Positions 35,574 to 44,754 of a stretch of 61,485 bases of DNA are shown here, one piece after another. The notes beneath the pieces are model-generated. The model ran no database searches. It was not told the origin of the DNA and was given only the letters and a program-made list of their open reading frames with translations. The position numbers and the translations under genes were made by a program. How positions within the stretch are numbered: the stretch's first letter is position 1; the number at the start of each line of letters is the position of its first letter. Origin of the DNA: Planctomycetia bacterium (GTDB taxonomy: Bacteria > Planctomycetota > Planctomycetia > Pirellulales > Thermoguttaceae); the NCBI GenBank assembly GCA_030527205.1, contig JAUNBG010000020.1, forward strand, positions 1-61,485, in the 5' to 3' direction.

Positions 35574-38168
35574 TTATTTAACTTCTTTCAATTCGGCATG
35601 AAAAAGTTCAATGACTTTTTGAATCATTGGATTTTCTTTGGTTTCTCGAAAAACTTTCCATTTATTTTTCTGGTCGTTGACCAATTGGGGTTTTACCGGT
35701 TTGGTAATCGGAACAGAATAATCTATTTCTATTCGTAATTCAATTGGTTCTTCAAAGTTTTTTTGCAACATTGACCGAATGGTTATGATTTCCCGTTGAC
35801 AATAATCATAAGAGAGCTTTGTCTCTTCTGTGAAATAAATGATAAAGCGATTAGGTTTGTCGAAATCAATTTTAAAAGCGTCTCCGGTCAACATTGATAA
35901 CGATGATTGACGACTTTGCAAAAAGGTTTTTTGCCAGATTTCTTTCGCAAGCTGGTCATTCATTGAAGACAAATTGATCTTTTCAATATGTTCTATTTTA
36001 TCTGAATCGCGAATTTCTTCTGTTTGGATTGTTTCGCTTTTTTTGCTTAAAATGTCAATATTCTCTAAATTACGAAAACTGTCAGGACTTTTTATGTTTC
36101 CTGGCGTTATATGTTTTTCAGGATTGCTGGTTTTCTTCAAACAACCCCTTTTTTCTGAAAGTTCTATATTATCGAATCCTGTTTTTGAATCAGAGAGAGT
36201 ATCCCTGTCAGAGCGTTCATCTGCGGCATTTCTTATTGAGGTTGACTCAGGACTCTTTTTTTTTTCTGAATCAAGCGAAACAGGAATAGTCAAAGAAGGG
36301 AATTTGCCTTGTCGCAATGACTCGACGAGTTGCGAAACCTGTTGAAGTTGATCCAAATGGCAAAGTCGAATTAAGGCCAATTCCGTTAAAATTCGGGCTT
36401 GAGTCGAATAACGCATTCGTTGATGAGTTTGATCCAATATTTGAAGGGAAGCCAAAATCCGTTGAATTCCCAATTGATCGGCCAAAGACTTCAGTTCATC
36501 AAAACGTTCCGGGGAGACATAAATCAAATCTTTAGATTCACAGAAACTTGCAACGGCCATTAAATCGCGAAAAACTCCCATTGTTTGCTCAATGAAAACA
36601 GCGAAGTCAACCCCTTCTTGGGAAGCTTGATTCAGAACAACAAAAATGTCTGACGGTTGAGATTGAACCATTGCATACAAAAGGTTAAATATTTTTTGAT
36701 CATCGACCGTTCCGAGCATTCCATGAACGTCAACCAATCGAATATGGACCGGAGCAAACGCTAAAAGTTGTTCTAATAAAGATTGAGCGTCGCGCATGGA
36801 CCCGTTGGCTCGACGGGCTAGAAGTTCGCAAACCCCATTTTCTGTTGAAACGCCTTCCTGAGTTGCTATTTGATTCAACCTAAGAGCAATGGCAGACGAG
36901 TCAATGCCAGCAAAATCAAACCGTTGACAGCGCGAAAGAATTGTGATCGGGATTTTTGTCGGCTCTGTTGTACAGAAAATAAATTTGACATGCTCCGGCG
37001 GCTCTTCAAGAGTTTTTAACAGCGCGTTAAAAGCTTCGCGCGTCAACATATGAACTTCATCGATAATATAAATTTTATATCTTGCCCGGCTTGGCCGAAT
37101 CGACGCATTCATTCGGAGTTGTCGAATTTCGTCAATTCCGCGATTGCTGGCGCCATCAATTTCAAGAACGTCAATATCTTCGCCCGTTCCAATACTGACG
37201 CAAATTTCGCATTGATTGCAAGGCGTTGGCGTTGGTCCATGAATACAATTCAACGCTTTGGCAAAAATTCGAGCCGAAGAAGTTTTGCCGACGCCTCGAG
37301 CTCCTGTAAAGAGATAAGCATGCCCAACGCGTCGGGTTGTTATTGCATTGGAAAGCGCCGTTGCAATATGGTCTTGACCAATAAGTTGTTCAAATCCAAG
37401 AGGCCGATAACGTCGCGCAACAACTTGATAATGAACCGATGTTGGACGATTCAATGAATCTCCGGAAACAGAATGAATCAATGAATCTTTGGATGAATCG
37501 TCTTGCGGGAGTTTTTCAATCGTTGTTTCGTTTGTTTGAATTGGGGGGACTTGGGGATTGGGAATCATTTGATTTTGCAAGACCCGGTTCGAATTGGAAT
37601 CCATACTGGAAGACAAATCAACGTCTGGAACCGGTTCTTCATTCGAAAATGAATCGACTAAAGAAGCCAATTCAACCTCGGATGCGGAATCGATTATTGA
37701 CTTTGAGTCGTTGATTGATGTTGAATTTGGGATAAATTCTTTATCCTTTGTAAAACTTGAATTTTCCGTATTGTTAACCGTCGCAAAATTTTCTGTTTCT
37801 GTTAAAACCGGTTGAACTTTGCCGACATTGTCAAGAAACGCGGTTGGTTCTGCTGACAAAACAGAATTGACTGATTCATCGGAATCAAAAGATTCAATCA
37901 AATTTTGGGAAGAAGAAATATCAATATTTTTTGATTCTGTTTTCGGTTTAGTCTTTCTTGGTTTTTTTTTCAAAGGGGCGTCAGTTTTTTGATTGTTGCT
38001 GTCGGATTCCTTTGGGGTAACAAAAAAAGAAGCGTCGAAAAAAGAAGCTTGTTTCGATTTAGGAGAAGAGGTCGAGGACGAATTCTGAGATGAATTGTTT
38101 AGATTGTTGTTTGGTATTTCATCCCTTTTATCGACTTGATCGTTATTCGGATTCACTTTGATACCCAT
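35574..38168 (-). CDS. dnaX: DNA polymerase III subunit gamma/tau with N-terminal disordered extension
   Basis: 864 residues. From about residue 243 it is a standard clamp-loader AAA+ ATPase: YQVVARRYRPLGFEQLIGQ, Walker A GARGVGKTSSARI (about 286), the zinc site C-x9-C-x2-C-x2-C (CIHGPTPTPCNQCEIC), Walker B IYIIDEVHML, sensor TEPTKIPITILSRCQRF, then DnaX domain III. A Ser/Glu-rich linker and a C-terminal tau-like domain follow. The first 240 residues are unusual: Asn/Ser/Asp-rich, apparently disordered and without homology I recognise, although the frame is open and continuous. An internal start near residue 240 cannot be excluded, since the ATG at 38168 has no clear ribosome site. Role: clamp loading and replisome organisation. 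Confidence 0.93.
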   Translation of the reverse strand: MGIKVNPNNDQVDKRDEIPNNNLNNSSQNSSSTSSPKSKQASFFDASFFVTPKESDSNNQKTDAPLKKKPRKTKPKTESKNIDISSSQNLIESFDSDESVNSVLSAEPTAFLDNVGKVQPVLTETENFATVNNTENSSFTKDKEFIPNSTSINDSKSIIDSASEVELASLVDSFSNEEPVPDVDLSSSMDSNSNRVLQNQMIPNPQVPPIQTNETTIEKLPQDDSSKDSLIHSVSGDSLNRPTSVHYQVVARRYRPLGFEQLIGQDHIATALSNAITTRRVGHAYLFTGARGVGKTSSARIFAKALNCIHGPTPTPCNQCEICVSIGTGEDIDVLEIDGASNRGIDEIRQLRMNASIRPSRARYKIYIIDEVHMLTREAFNALLKTLEEPPEHVKFIFCTTEPTKIPITILSRCQRFDFAGIDSSAIALRLNQIATQEGVSTENGVCELLARRANGSMRDAQSLLEQLLAFAPVHIRLVDVHGMLGTVDDQKIFNLLYAMVQSQPSDIFVVLNQASQEGVDFAVFIEQTMGVFRDLMAVASFCESKDLIYVSPERFDELKSLADQLGIQRILASLQILDQTHQRMRYSTQARILTELALIRLCHLDQLQQVSQLVESLRQGKFPSLTIPVSLDSEKKKSPESTSIRNAADERSDRDTLSDSKTGFDNIELSEKRGCLKKTSNPEKHITPGNIKSPDSFRNLENIDILSKKSETIQTEEIRDSDKIEHIEKINLSSMNDQLAKEIWQKTFLQSRQSSLSMLTGDAFKIDFDKPNRFIIYFTEETKLSYDYCQREIITIRSMLQKNFEEPIELRIEIDYSVPITKPVKPQLVNDQKNKWKVFRETKENPMIQKVIELFHAELKEVK

Positions 38169-38394
38169 TCAGAAAAAATGAGGAAAATAGAGAAACAGAT
38201 TCCTCTGCGCAAGATTAATTGAATTCTCTTTTATTATATTCGAATTGCCAAATAATGTCATAAAGCATTTTTTATTGCATTGGATTAGCGAACGGCAAAC
38301 AACAAAAGATCAAGATTGAGGACAATGCCGATCAAAGGACATCTTAATGAAAACAATATATGATAAACATATTATATATAATAAAAAATAAAAA

Positions 38395-38505
38395 ACGACT
38401 CCCAACGAAGACCCCGACACATGAAAGATACTATTTATGGCTGCTTGATTTCTCACCTGACCAGGTTCACAGCCTCCCATTGCAGAGGTCTTCGTTGAAA
38501 GCCGT
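38395..38505 (-). ncRNA. ffs: Signal recognition particle RNA (bacterial small type)
   Basis: Read on the minus strand, the core CTGGTCAGGTGAGAAATCAAG followed by CAGCC matches the conserved helix-8 domain of bacterial 4.5S RNA, base for base in length around the tetraloop. The tetraloop is GAAA (GNRA type; GGAA in E. coli). The 5' ACGGCTTTCAACGAAGACC pairs with the 3' GGTCTTCGTTGGGAGTCGT to form the long closing stem. The 3' end runs into TTTTTTATTTTTT, a natural terminator. Length about 111 nt, no Alu domain. It binds Ffh for co-translational membrane targeting. Confidence 0.93.
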
Positions 38506-38926
38506 TCTCTATATTCTTTGATAAAGTTGTTTTTCCTGGAAAATACTGAAGAAAAACGAAAACAATTCTTAAGAACAATAAAATTGTTTAACTAAATCAT
38601 CCCCAATCTTTTTTTATTATAGGTTAAAACGAAAGTTTTAAAAGGGGGCGCCGAATTTTTTATTTGAAATTTGTTGATACAGACAATAATATTCGGCGCA
38701 TTCTCAAAGCAATCGAAAAGTTTAATTCAATTATCGAATTCGGAATGAGCGAACTCAAGTCGAAATGAATCGCTCATCGAACAACAATTGTCTATTGGCA
38801 TCGAAACCGAGTTTTGTCTTCGAATTGATGTTCAAAATAACTTTTTTTATGTTTTTGATACGATTTGCTTTTTTTGATTCAATGAACAAAAAGCGGAAAA
38901 GATTGATTTGTGAACAATGTTATTAA
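38506..38926. other. Spacer between SRP RNA and PDZ gene
   Basis: AT-rich, no coding signal. The SRP RNA promoter must lie just above 38505 on the minus strand, but I see only a weak TATAGA-like box at about 38507-38512. Nothing else is recognised. Confidence 0.35.
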
Positions 38927-40108
38927 TCATTCTTGCGGTTGGGACTCTGGTTGTACTGGTTCTTCGTTATTATTGTTCTGTTGAATAATTTGAGTTTCTG
39001 GTTCATCAACGCTTTTATTTTCGCCCGTTTGTTGAGATTCAGAGATTTCGTTATTCTCTTCTGCTTGTTCAGGAGTTCCTGAAATAATCATTCCGGGGCG
39101 AACAATTTTGATTGATTGACCCGGCGTCATTTCTGTATTGCCAGGAACAATTTGGAACGATGTTCCAACGGGCTCGTCAGGTCGTTTTTCCGGAGTTAAT
39201 TCCAGACTTTCCAATTGACCTTTGCGATAAAATTCAACCTTTTGAACTTTATTGCCGTCTTGATCCAGGATTTGTCCAATATCAAAAACATTTTTAACGG
39301 CGTTATCGCCAATTTTAACAATGACATCATATTTTTTCAAACCAGCTTTTTCTGCCGGCGAATTTGGAACGATCTGGAGAACTAAGACGCCTTCGCCTGC
39401 ATTAATGCTCATTTGGGACGCAATAAGTTCCGGCAACGGTTCAACCAATGCGCCAATCCAATATTCACTCAATTTAATATTGGACGTTTGAGCGTTTGTT
39501 CCAGGGACAATTTGAAAATTCGGCGAAATATCTTGAGTCCCTTCTTTCGAGGACTCGTTGTTTTCGGGCGCTGTTCCTGGAACGGCAAATCGAAAACCAT
39601 TGAAATAATGTCTATCAAATTTCTGCATTTGTTCTTGAAGTTGTTCCATTTGTTTTCGAATTTCCTTCATTTGCTCTTCTGGAATACCGAAGCCTTGAAA
39701 AGGAAAATCGCCAAAACGTTCAGAACGAAGAATCATTCCAGGCGCGATTTCGCCGTCTGAAAGTTCAATTGCGGCATCGCCTTCTTCGCCCGGTTCAAGA
39801 ATTTTTTCGCTTTCTTCGGTCAAAACGCCATTTTTCCAAACTTTTTTCGTTTGAACCATTTTGCCGTCTTTGCCCATTTTATTTTCAATAACAACCGAAT
39901 AGGAACTGTTTGAGCCGCCATTTGGATTGTTTTGCGTTGTTGGCAAATCTTCTGTGGCCGTTGTTCCTTCATCAATTTGAACTTCTGTTGGAGCAGCTGG
40001 TTCTTTCAATTGTTTAACCGTTTGCGCCAAAACGTCAGCATTTTGAAAACCGATGATTCCTGAAAGTCCTAATAACAGAGCCAAAGTTACTTGTTTGTTT
40101 TTCTTCAT
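38927..40108 (-). CDS. Secreted PDZ-domain protein
   Basis: 393 residues with a signal peptide (MKKNKQVTLALLLGLSGIIG, cleavage about residue 29) and a strong ribosome site (AAGGAG). A basic/acidic region and a Gln/Met-rich helix (EEQMKEIRKQMEQLQEQMQKF, about 145-164) precede a PDZ domain at about 215-305 (VLVLQIVPNSPAEKAGLKKY, DVIVKIGDNAVKNVFDIGQI). A Glu/Gln-rich tail follows, rich in EPVQPESQPQ-type sequence. There is no protease domain, so this is probably an adaptor or regulator rather than a DegP-type enzyme. It follows the ECF sigma and anti-sigma genes on the same strand (307-base gap), so a link to envelope-stress signalling is possible but not shown. Confidence 0.85.
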   Translation of the reverse strand: MKKNKQVTLALLLGLSGIIGFQNADVLAQTVKQLKEPAAPTEVQIDEGTTATEDLPTTQNNPNGGSNSSYSVVIENKMGKDGKMVQTKKVWKNGVLTEESEKILEPGEEGDAAIELSDGEIAPGMILRSERFGDFPFQGFGIPEEQMKEIRKQMEQLQEQMQKFDRHYFNGFRFAVPGTAPENNESSKEGTQDISPNFQIVPGTNAQTSNIKLSEYWIGALVEPLPELIASQMSINAGEGVLVLQIVPNSPAEKAGLKKYDVIVKIGDNAVKNVFDIGQILDQDGNKVQKVEFYRKGQLESLELTPEKRPDEPVGTSFQIVPGNTEMTPGQSIKIVRPGMIISGTPEQAEENNEISESQQTGENKSVDEPETQIIQQNNNNEEPVQPESQPQE

Positions 40109-40415
40109 TTTAAACTCCTTTTTGTTTCAAATTGTATTAATCGTTTTCTTTTTTAATACCGAAACCTATTTTGCAGTCCTTTTGTCATTCGCCGATCGTT
40201 GCCGGGTTTTAAACCAGGGCTCAGAGATTATTAATAAACTTTCAGTATTTTTTTTCAAACGATCAATAATAATTATTGGTTGCAATATTGGTTTATTGGT
40301 TCATTATTTTGTTTTTTAAGTTTATTGATCCATTACTGTTTATTATGAATTAACGATTATTTTTCGATGACGACAAAGTTAAGTTTATCTTCCAATCGTT
40401 CCTGATTTCAAATAG

Positions 40416-41372
40416 TCATTGAAAACTTTGTGATTTATGATATTTAACGTTATATGTGCTAACAGGAACGATAATCATTCTGCCGTCGTCTAATGGAAAC
40501 ATCAGTTCTTCATAAACTTCTTCAACATGATGACCTTTTTTTCGAAGCTCTTCGACGAATTCATTCGACGCTTCCGGCCTTTGCGAATGACTCGCAAAAT
40601 CTTTCTTCGATTCAAAACAGGGAACTTCAATGCCATTGATATCGGAATGAGCGCTTTTCAGCTTAACGACATGAATCGGATCAGAAGAGTTATCGTTTTG
40701 ATTGTTTTCAGAGAAAGGCGTATTTTGCGCAATAACTCCGTTATTTAATTGAGGCGAAGGGCCAGCCGTCGGATGATGAACAACCAAAAGAGCAATGAAT
40801 CCGGTCAAAAGCAAAGCGAAAAAGAATCCGCCAGCCATTGCCGCAAAAATTTTTCGCCAAGTTGGTCCGTCTCCTCCGCTGAAACGTTTTGAAATAATGT
40901 TCCAATTGTCCGAATATCCCCCTTTTTTTATCGGAATAATCAACGGTTGATCCGAAGATTTGTTAAACGAATTGGATTCTGTTGAGTTTTTCTTATCAAG
41001 AGCTTTTCTGTCCAAAAAGTCGTTATCAAAAGAGTTGGTTTCAAATATCGAATCCAAAGCTGAGGTTCCATTGAATGATTGGCGGCTGTTTAAATTGGCT
41101 TGAATATTGTTTTTGTTTTTATTAGGGTCGTTGGATAAAGAGTCGTTATAAAAAAAGTTGTTGACAGATTTTTGCTCTTGTTGCGACATATTCCATTTTT
41201 TTGTAATTGTTTCGCGACAACATTGCATTTCTAAAAACATAATGGCGCAAAAACGCCAACCCCCTTCGATTCGGTCCAAACGAACCAGGAGTTCTCGACG
41301 CGCAGGTTCTTCGAGTTCGCCGTCGACAAGAAGTTCAATTAATAATTCGTCTTCCTGTGTCAATTGAAACAT
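40416..41372 (-). CDS. Anti-sigma-factor-like membrane protein
   Basis: 318 residues. The first about 60 residues (EDELLIELLVDGELEEPARRELLVRLDR, then WRFCAIMFLEMQCCRE) resemble the N-terminal cytoplasmic part of planctomycete anti-sigma factors; the canonical HxxxCxxC zinc motif is absent. A polar Asn/Ser linker follows, then one transmembrane helix (about 176-198, FAAMAGGFFFALLLTGFIALLVVHH) and a C-terminal domain of about 120 residues outside the membrane. It is 257 bases downstream of the ECF sigma gene on the same strand, the usual order for a sigma/anti-sigma pair. The assignment rests on layout and neighbour, not on a diagnostic motif. Confidence 0.7.
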   Translation of the reverse strand: MFQLTQEDELLIELLVDGELEEPARRELLVRLDRIEGGWRFCAIMFLEMQCCRETITKKWNMSQQEQKSVNNFFYNDSLSNDPNKNKNNIQANLNSRQSFNGTSALDSIFETNSFDNDFLDRKALDKKNSTESNSFNKSSDQPLIIPIKKGGYSDNWNIISKRFSGGDGPTWRKIFAAMAGGFFFALLLTGFIALLVVHHPTAGPSPQLNNGVIAQNTPFSENNQNDNSSDPIHVVKLKSAHSDINGIEVPCFESKKDFASHSQRPEASNEFVEELRKKGHHVEEVYEELMFPLDDGRMIIVPVSTYNVKYHKSQSFQ

Positions 41373-41629
41373 TTTATTGTTCCTTATAATATTACGTAAC
41401 CAGTTTTTGGCAACAATCTTGAGATTCGTGATCCGCCCGTTGTTTTCCAGATTACAAATAACAATCAGGAATTGTCAAATTGGCTTGAATATAAAAAATC
41501 AAACAGTTTGAACGCTCTTTTTGGAAATGTTGCATAACAAACAATGTTTGGTTGGATTATTGCTGATAAAATCATAAAATAACTGGTCGGGGTCTTAAAA
41601 AATTGGAATAAAAACTAAAAATGAATCGT

Positions 41630-42277
41630 TTATGAAAGAACGCCAACTTCCCAGGTTTCTTCCGGCATCATTTGATTCAATTTATCGCGCAAAAGAGCCC
41701 TTGCTCGATGCAATTGAGATTGAATGGCGGAAATGGATATCCCCAACTTTTCGGCCATTTCTTTATAGCTCCAATCATGAACATATTTTAAAAACAGAAG
41801 TTCTTTTTGCTTTTTCGGCAATTGTTCAATGACTTTTTTGACAAGTTGATTTCGTTCTTTATACATGAGCCAGTTCAAAGGATCGACTTGTTTCTGATCA
41901 TATTCAACAAGCGGAACCTTTTCGGTATAACGATTGATCAAATTTCTTTTGCGTCCCATTTTTCGTCGATAAAGAAGCGATTGCGTAACAGCCAAACGAT
42001 ATAACCAAGGCGAAACTTTTGATTTGTCTTGGATAGGCGCTTTTTGACGAATTGCAGCGAGAGAAACTTCCTGAAAAACTTCCTCAATTGCGGCTGCTTC
42101 CCCAACGCGTGCGGCAATAATCGTTCGCAACCAAGATTCGTTTTCTTTCAATGTTTCAGACCAATCAATGGGCAAATCATTGGATAAAACTGTATCTATT
42201 GCTTCATTCATGCTTTTGACGAATTCATTTCTTTTTTGTTCAGGCAAGCGACAGCTCGTTGCAAGAGAACTTTTCAT
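41630..42277 (-). CDS. ECF-type RNA polymerase sigma factor
   Basis: About 215 residues. Region 2 (about 45-110: LRTIIAARVGEAAAIEEVFQEVSLAAIRQ, then SPWLYRLAVTQSLLYRRKMGRKR) recognises the -10 element. Region 4 (about 148-200: IEQLPKKQKELLFLKYVHDWS, then YKEMAEKLGISISAIQSQLHRARALLR) is the helix-turn-helix for -35 recognition. These are clear sigma-70 family ECF features; there is no region 1.1 or 3. The ATG at 42277 is chosen; a TTG further upstream and an ATG at 42214 are alternatives, and none has a good ribosome site. Paired with the anti-sigma-like gene downstream. Upstream lies an 812-base spacer that should contain its promoter. Confidence 0.9.
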   Translation of the reverse strand: MKSSLATSCRLPEQKRNEFVKSMNEAIDTVLSNDLPIDWSETLKENESWLRTIIAARVGEAAAIEEVFQEVSLAAIRQKAPIQDKSKVSPWLYRLAVTQSLLYRRKMGRKRNLINRYTEKVPLVEYDQKQVDPLNWLMYKERNQLVKKVIEQLPKKQKELLFLKYVHDWSYKEMAEKLGISISAIQSQLHRARALLRDKLNQMMPEETWEVGVLS

Positions 42278-43089
42278 TAATAAAATGTTTCGATAAAGGG
42301 ATTCTTCTCTTTTTATTGTCAAAACGTTTCGACGAACAACTGTTCGGAAAAACAAGATCAACGAAAATTAATTCAAATTGATCTGTTGATTTGAGTTGTT
42401 TTCTTGAAAATTTAACAATCCTAAAGACGCAACCTTTAATAAAAATTGATAAAAAGACTAATTTCAGATTTCAATAAAGTTCAAGTTGGTTTCGTCTCCG
42501 TTGTTTTCTTTTTTCTTGCATAAAGCTAAAACGCTCAAATCCCGAATCGCTGGGCAAAACCGTAACGACAAACATAAAACGGAAGGCAAAGCCGCTTGCA
42601 GACCGCTTCGGAATTTCTTGGAACGATTCAACGCATTTATTTAAATATACTAAACAATAAATAGTCAATCAAATTCAAAATAATAGTTTCCATTAAAAAT
42701 CTTTTGTTGTTTGGTTTTTCTTCAAAAAATGATTTTCCCAAAAAAATTAATGAAATTCTCTTCTTGTTAAACAAAACCTTTAAACTTCGCGAAAGTTGGG
42801 TTAGTAATTCAATAATGATAAATTGGATAAGCGGGAATATATAGTTAATATAAATAAAAGTTTGATGATAAGAAAAAAAATGAAATTATTTTAGACCGTT
42901 ATTCAATCCTTTTGAGTCCTTGATTTGTCGGATTCAAAGAACCGCGCAACGTCGAATCATTAAGAAAGATCGATATTTGTTTTTTGTGTTGTTATATTGA
43001 ACGTTTTTCAAAAACAATAACCTCGGAGCAATGAAGTTAAAAAATGACGAAAATGTCAATATTAATAAAAGAATTGATAAAAGAGCGAA
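42278..43089. other. Long AT-rich spacer upstream of the sigma gene
   Basis: No convincing gene. 42535-42620 is GC-richer and has imperfect inverted pieces (CCGAATCG...CGCTTCGG) resembling other intergenic repeats of this window. GCAACGTCGAATCATT at 42951-42966 resembles GCAACGTCGAATGATT near 2429 and AGCGTCGAATCATT near 5152. Confidence 0.35.
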
Positions 43090-44133
43090 TCAAGCAAAAT
43101 ATTCGTTGATTTCTTGAAATAAGATATTTTTATTAGAATATGAGAATGAACAATCAATATATTTTTCTTTTTTTGTTAAATTATTTGACAAAACTTTTGA
43201 ATAGAGAGAAACAAATTCCTCAAAAAGGACAAATTTTTTATTCTTTTTCATATTTTTTGAATACGGGAATATTTCAAACAAATGAGCTTTTTGCGGATTC
43301 TCTTCCTTCATGTTATCGGCGTTTACCGAAAGCAATGCCTTTTGCGGGACATTTTGAAAAGAGTTGTCGACAAAAGAATTTAATTCAATATTATTGGCGC
43401 AATCTGTTTCTTTTTCTGGAGAGATTTGATCAATGTCTAATTCAGACATTTGTAAGAGTTCCGAAGAAAGACCAGTTTCCTGTTCGTCAGCAATGATCGG
43501 TTTAAGATTGACATTAAGGGGAGTTTCAAATTTGGCCTTATCGGGATTATTCTTTGAGTCATTATCAATGTTGCATAACTGTTCTGCCAGGGGGCTAATG
43601 TTTGATTCAGAAGCCAAGTCCAATAACATTGAGCAATGATTAAAATCGTTCTCTTCTTGGCTATCGTTTTTTGCAAAACTTTCTTCATTCGATTTATTCT
43701 GAAGAACAGGGGCGATTGTTTTGGAAATAATTAAATTGTTTTCCTTGTTATCATTTGAAAAATCATTATCGTTGTCGTTTTCATAGAGCGGATAATCAAT
43801 TCGGTCGCAAAAATAATTTTGTTCTTTTAAATCAAAAAAAACTTCAGTTTTCGAAGATTCCGGTTTATGAAGCGGTTTTAATTTTAAAGCGTTCAAATCA
43901 AAATGGGGTTTAGCGAATCCGGATAAATTGTTTTTTGAAACCAAATCAAGAAAATGAAGGTTGTTTTTCTCTGTTTTTTTTTCATTCTCTTCAGAATCTT
44001 GATTCAACTCGTCAAGAATATAGTTTGACAGAGGGCGAATCTCATTGTTGCGATCTTCATTCCGTTCAGAATTATCGTTTAAAGAAGAATCCGATTTGAC
44101 GGACAAATTGTCAGAAAGATCTGTTTTACTCAT
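43090..44133 (-). CDS. Disordered orphan protein
   Basis: 347 residues, very rich in Asn, Asp, Glu, Ser and Lys. It has runs such as ENDNDNDFSNDNKENN and two short non-polar stretches that look alike (LHFLDLVSKNNLSGFAKP and MLLDLASESNISPLAEQL). No signal peptide, membrane helix or known domain. The start ATG at 44133 lacks a clear ribosome site. The long open frame in a low-GC genome and the resemblance of its composition to the C-terminal tail of the YhaN-like protein and the N-terminal tail of DnaX favour a real, mostly unfolded protein. Function unknown. Confidence 0.6.
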   Translation of the reverse strand: MSKTDLSDNLSVKSDSSLNDNSERNEDRNNEIRPLSNYILDELNQDSEENEKKTEKNNLHFLDLVSKNNLSGFAKPHFDLNALKLKPLHKPESSKTEVFFDLKEQNYFCDRIDYPLYENDNDNDFSNDNKENNLIISKTIAPVLQNKSNEESFAKNDSQEENDFNHCSMLLDLASESNISPLAEQLCNIDNDSKNNPDKAKFETPLNVNLKPIIADEQETGLSSELLQMSELDIDQISPEKETDCANNIELNSFVDNSFQNVPQKALLSVNADNMKEENPQKAHLFEIFPYSKNMKKNKKFVLFEEFVSLYSKVLSNNLTKKEKYIDCSFSYSNKNILFQEINEYFA

Positions 44134-44754
44134 CGGAAGATAAACGCTTTTTTATTTATTGGAGCTTAAGCTGATTAAAAATCCCCATTTTAATAAGCTG
44201 AATATGATTCATGTCAGGGGTTATTTGAAGCAGCAACAAGCTTTTCGCCTTTTGGGGTCTCGTTGTCGAAGCTTACGAACCCTTTATTTGGGAATTATCA
44301 ACAGCCTTGAATATAATGAAATGCGACTTTCGAAAAGTTCTTTGGCAAATGACGAGTCATCAAACAAGGTCAAAGCGTTCCTGGTTCGCGTTCAACGTCA
44401 TTTTATATTTCTTAATATCGACCAAAAGAAACGAAATATTCAATTTGAGGGTTATATTTTATCCAATTGTTAATCTTTATTTAGAATCAATCTTATTTTA
44501 ATGAATATATGGGCTCTCTTCAAATAAAACAGAATCGGATAATAAAACGTTTTTTGGTTTTCGATGAATTGAACCCCTTGGAAAAAACGGCCTGGATGAT
44601 ACGATTGTAATCAAACTTTTTGAATATTCCGGTCTTTGGCCTTTTGCAACTCCGGCAACGATGCTCGAATGAATAAAGCTGAAACGGGACGCCCATTCCG
44701 GTTTCGATATAAATAAATGTTCATTTGCAGAAAATATATACAGAAACGCAAATA
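44134..44754. other. Spacer, no supported gene
   Basis: Divergent region between the disordered protein (minus) and the radical SAM gene (plus). It contains an imperfect hairpin around 44237-44276 (AAGCTTTTCG...CGAAGCTT). Short open frames on both strands lack starts, ribosome sites and recognisable sequence. Confidence 0.4.

Noticed and set aside
42471..42668. 65-codon minus-strand frame
   Set aside because: No ribosome site and overlaps degraded intergenic repeat sequence.
44159..44473. 104-codon plus-strand frame
   Set aside because: Starts at TTG without a ribosome site, spans a hairpin, no recognisable sequence.
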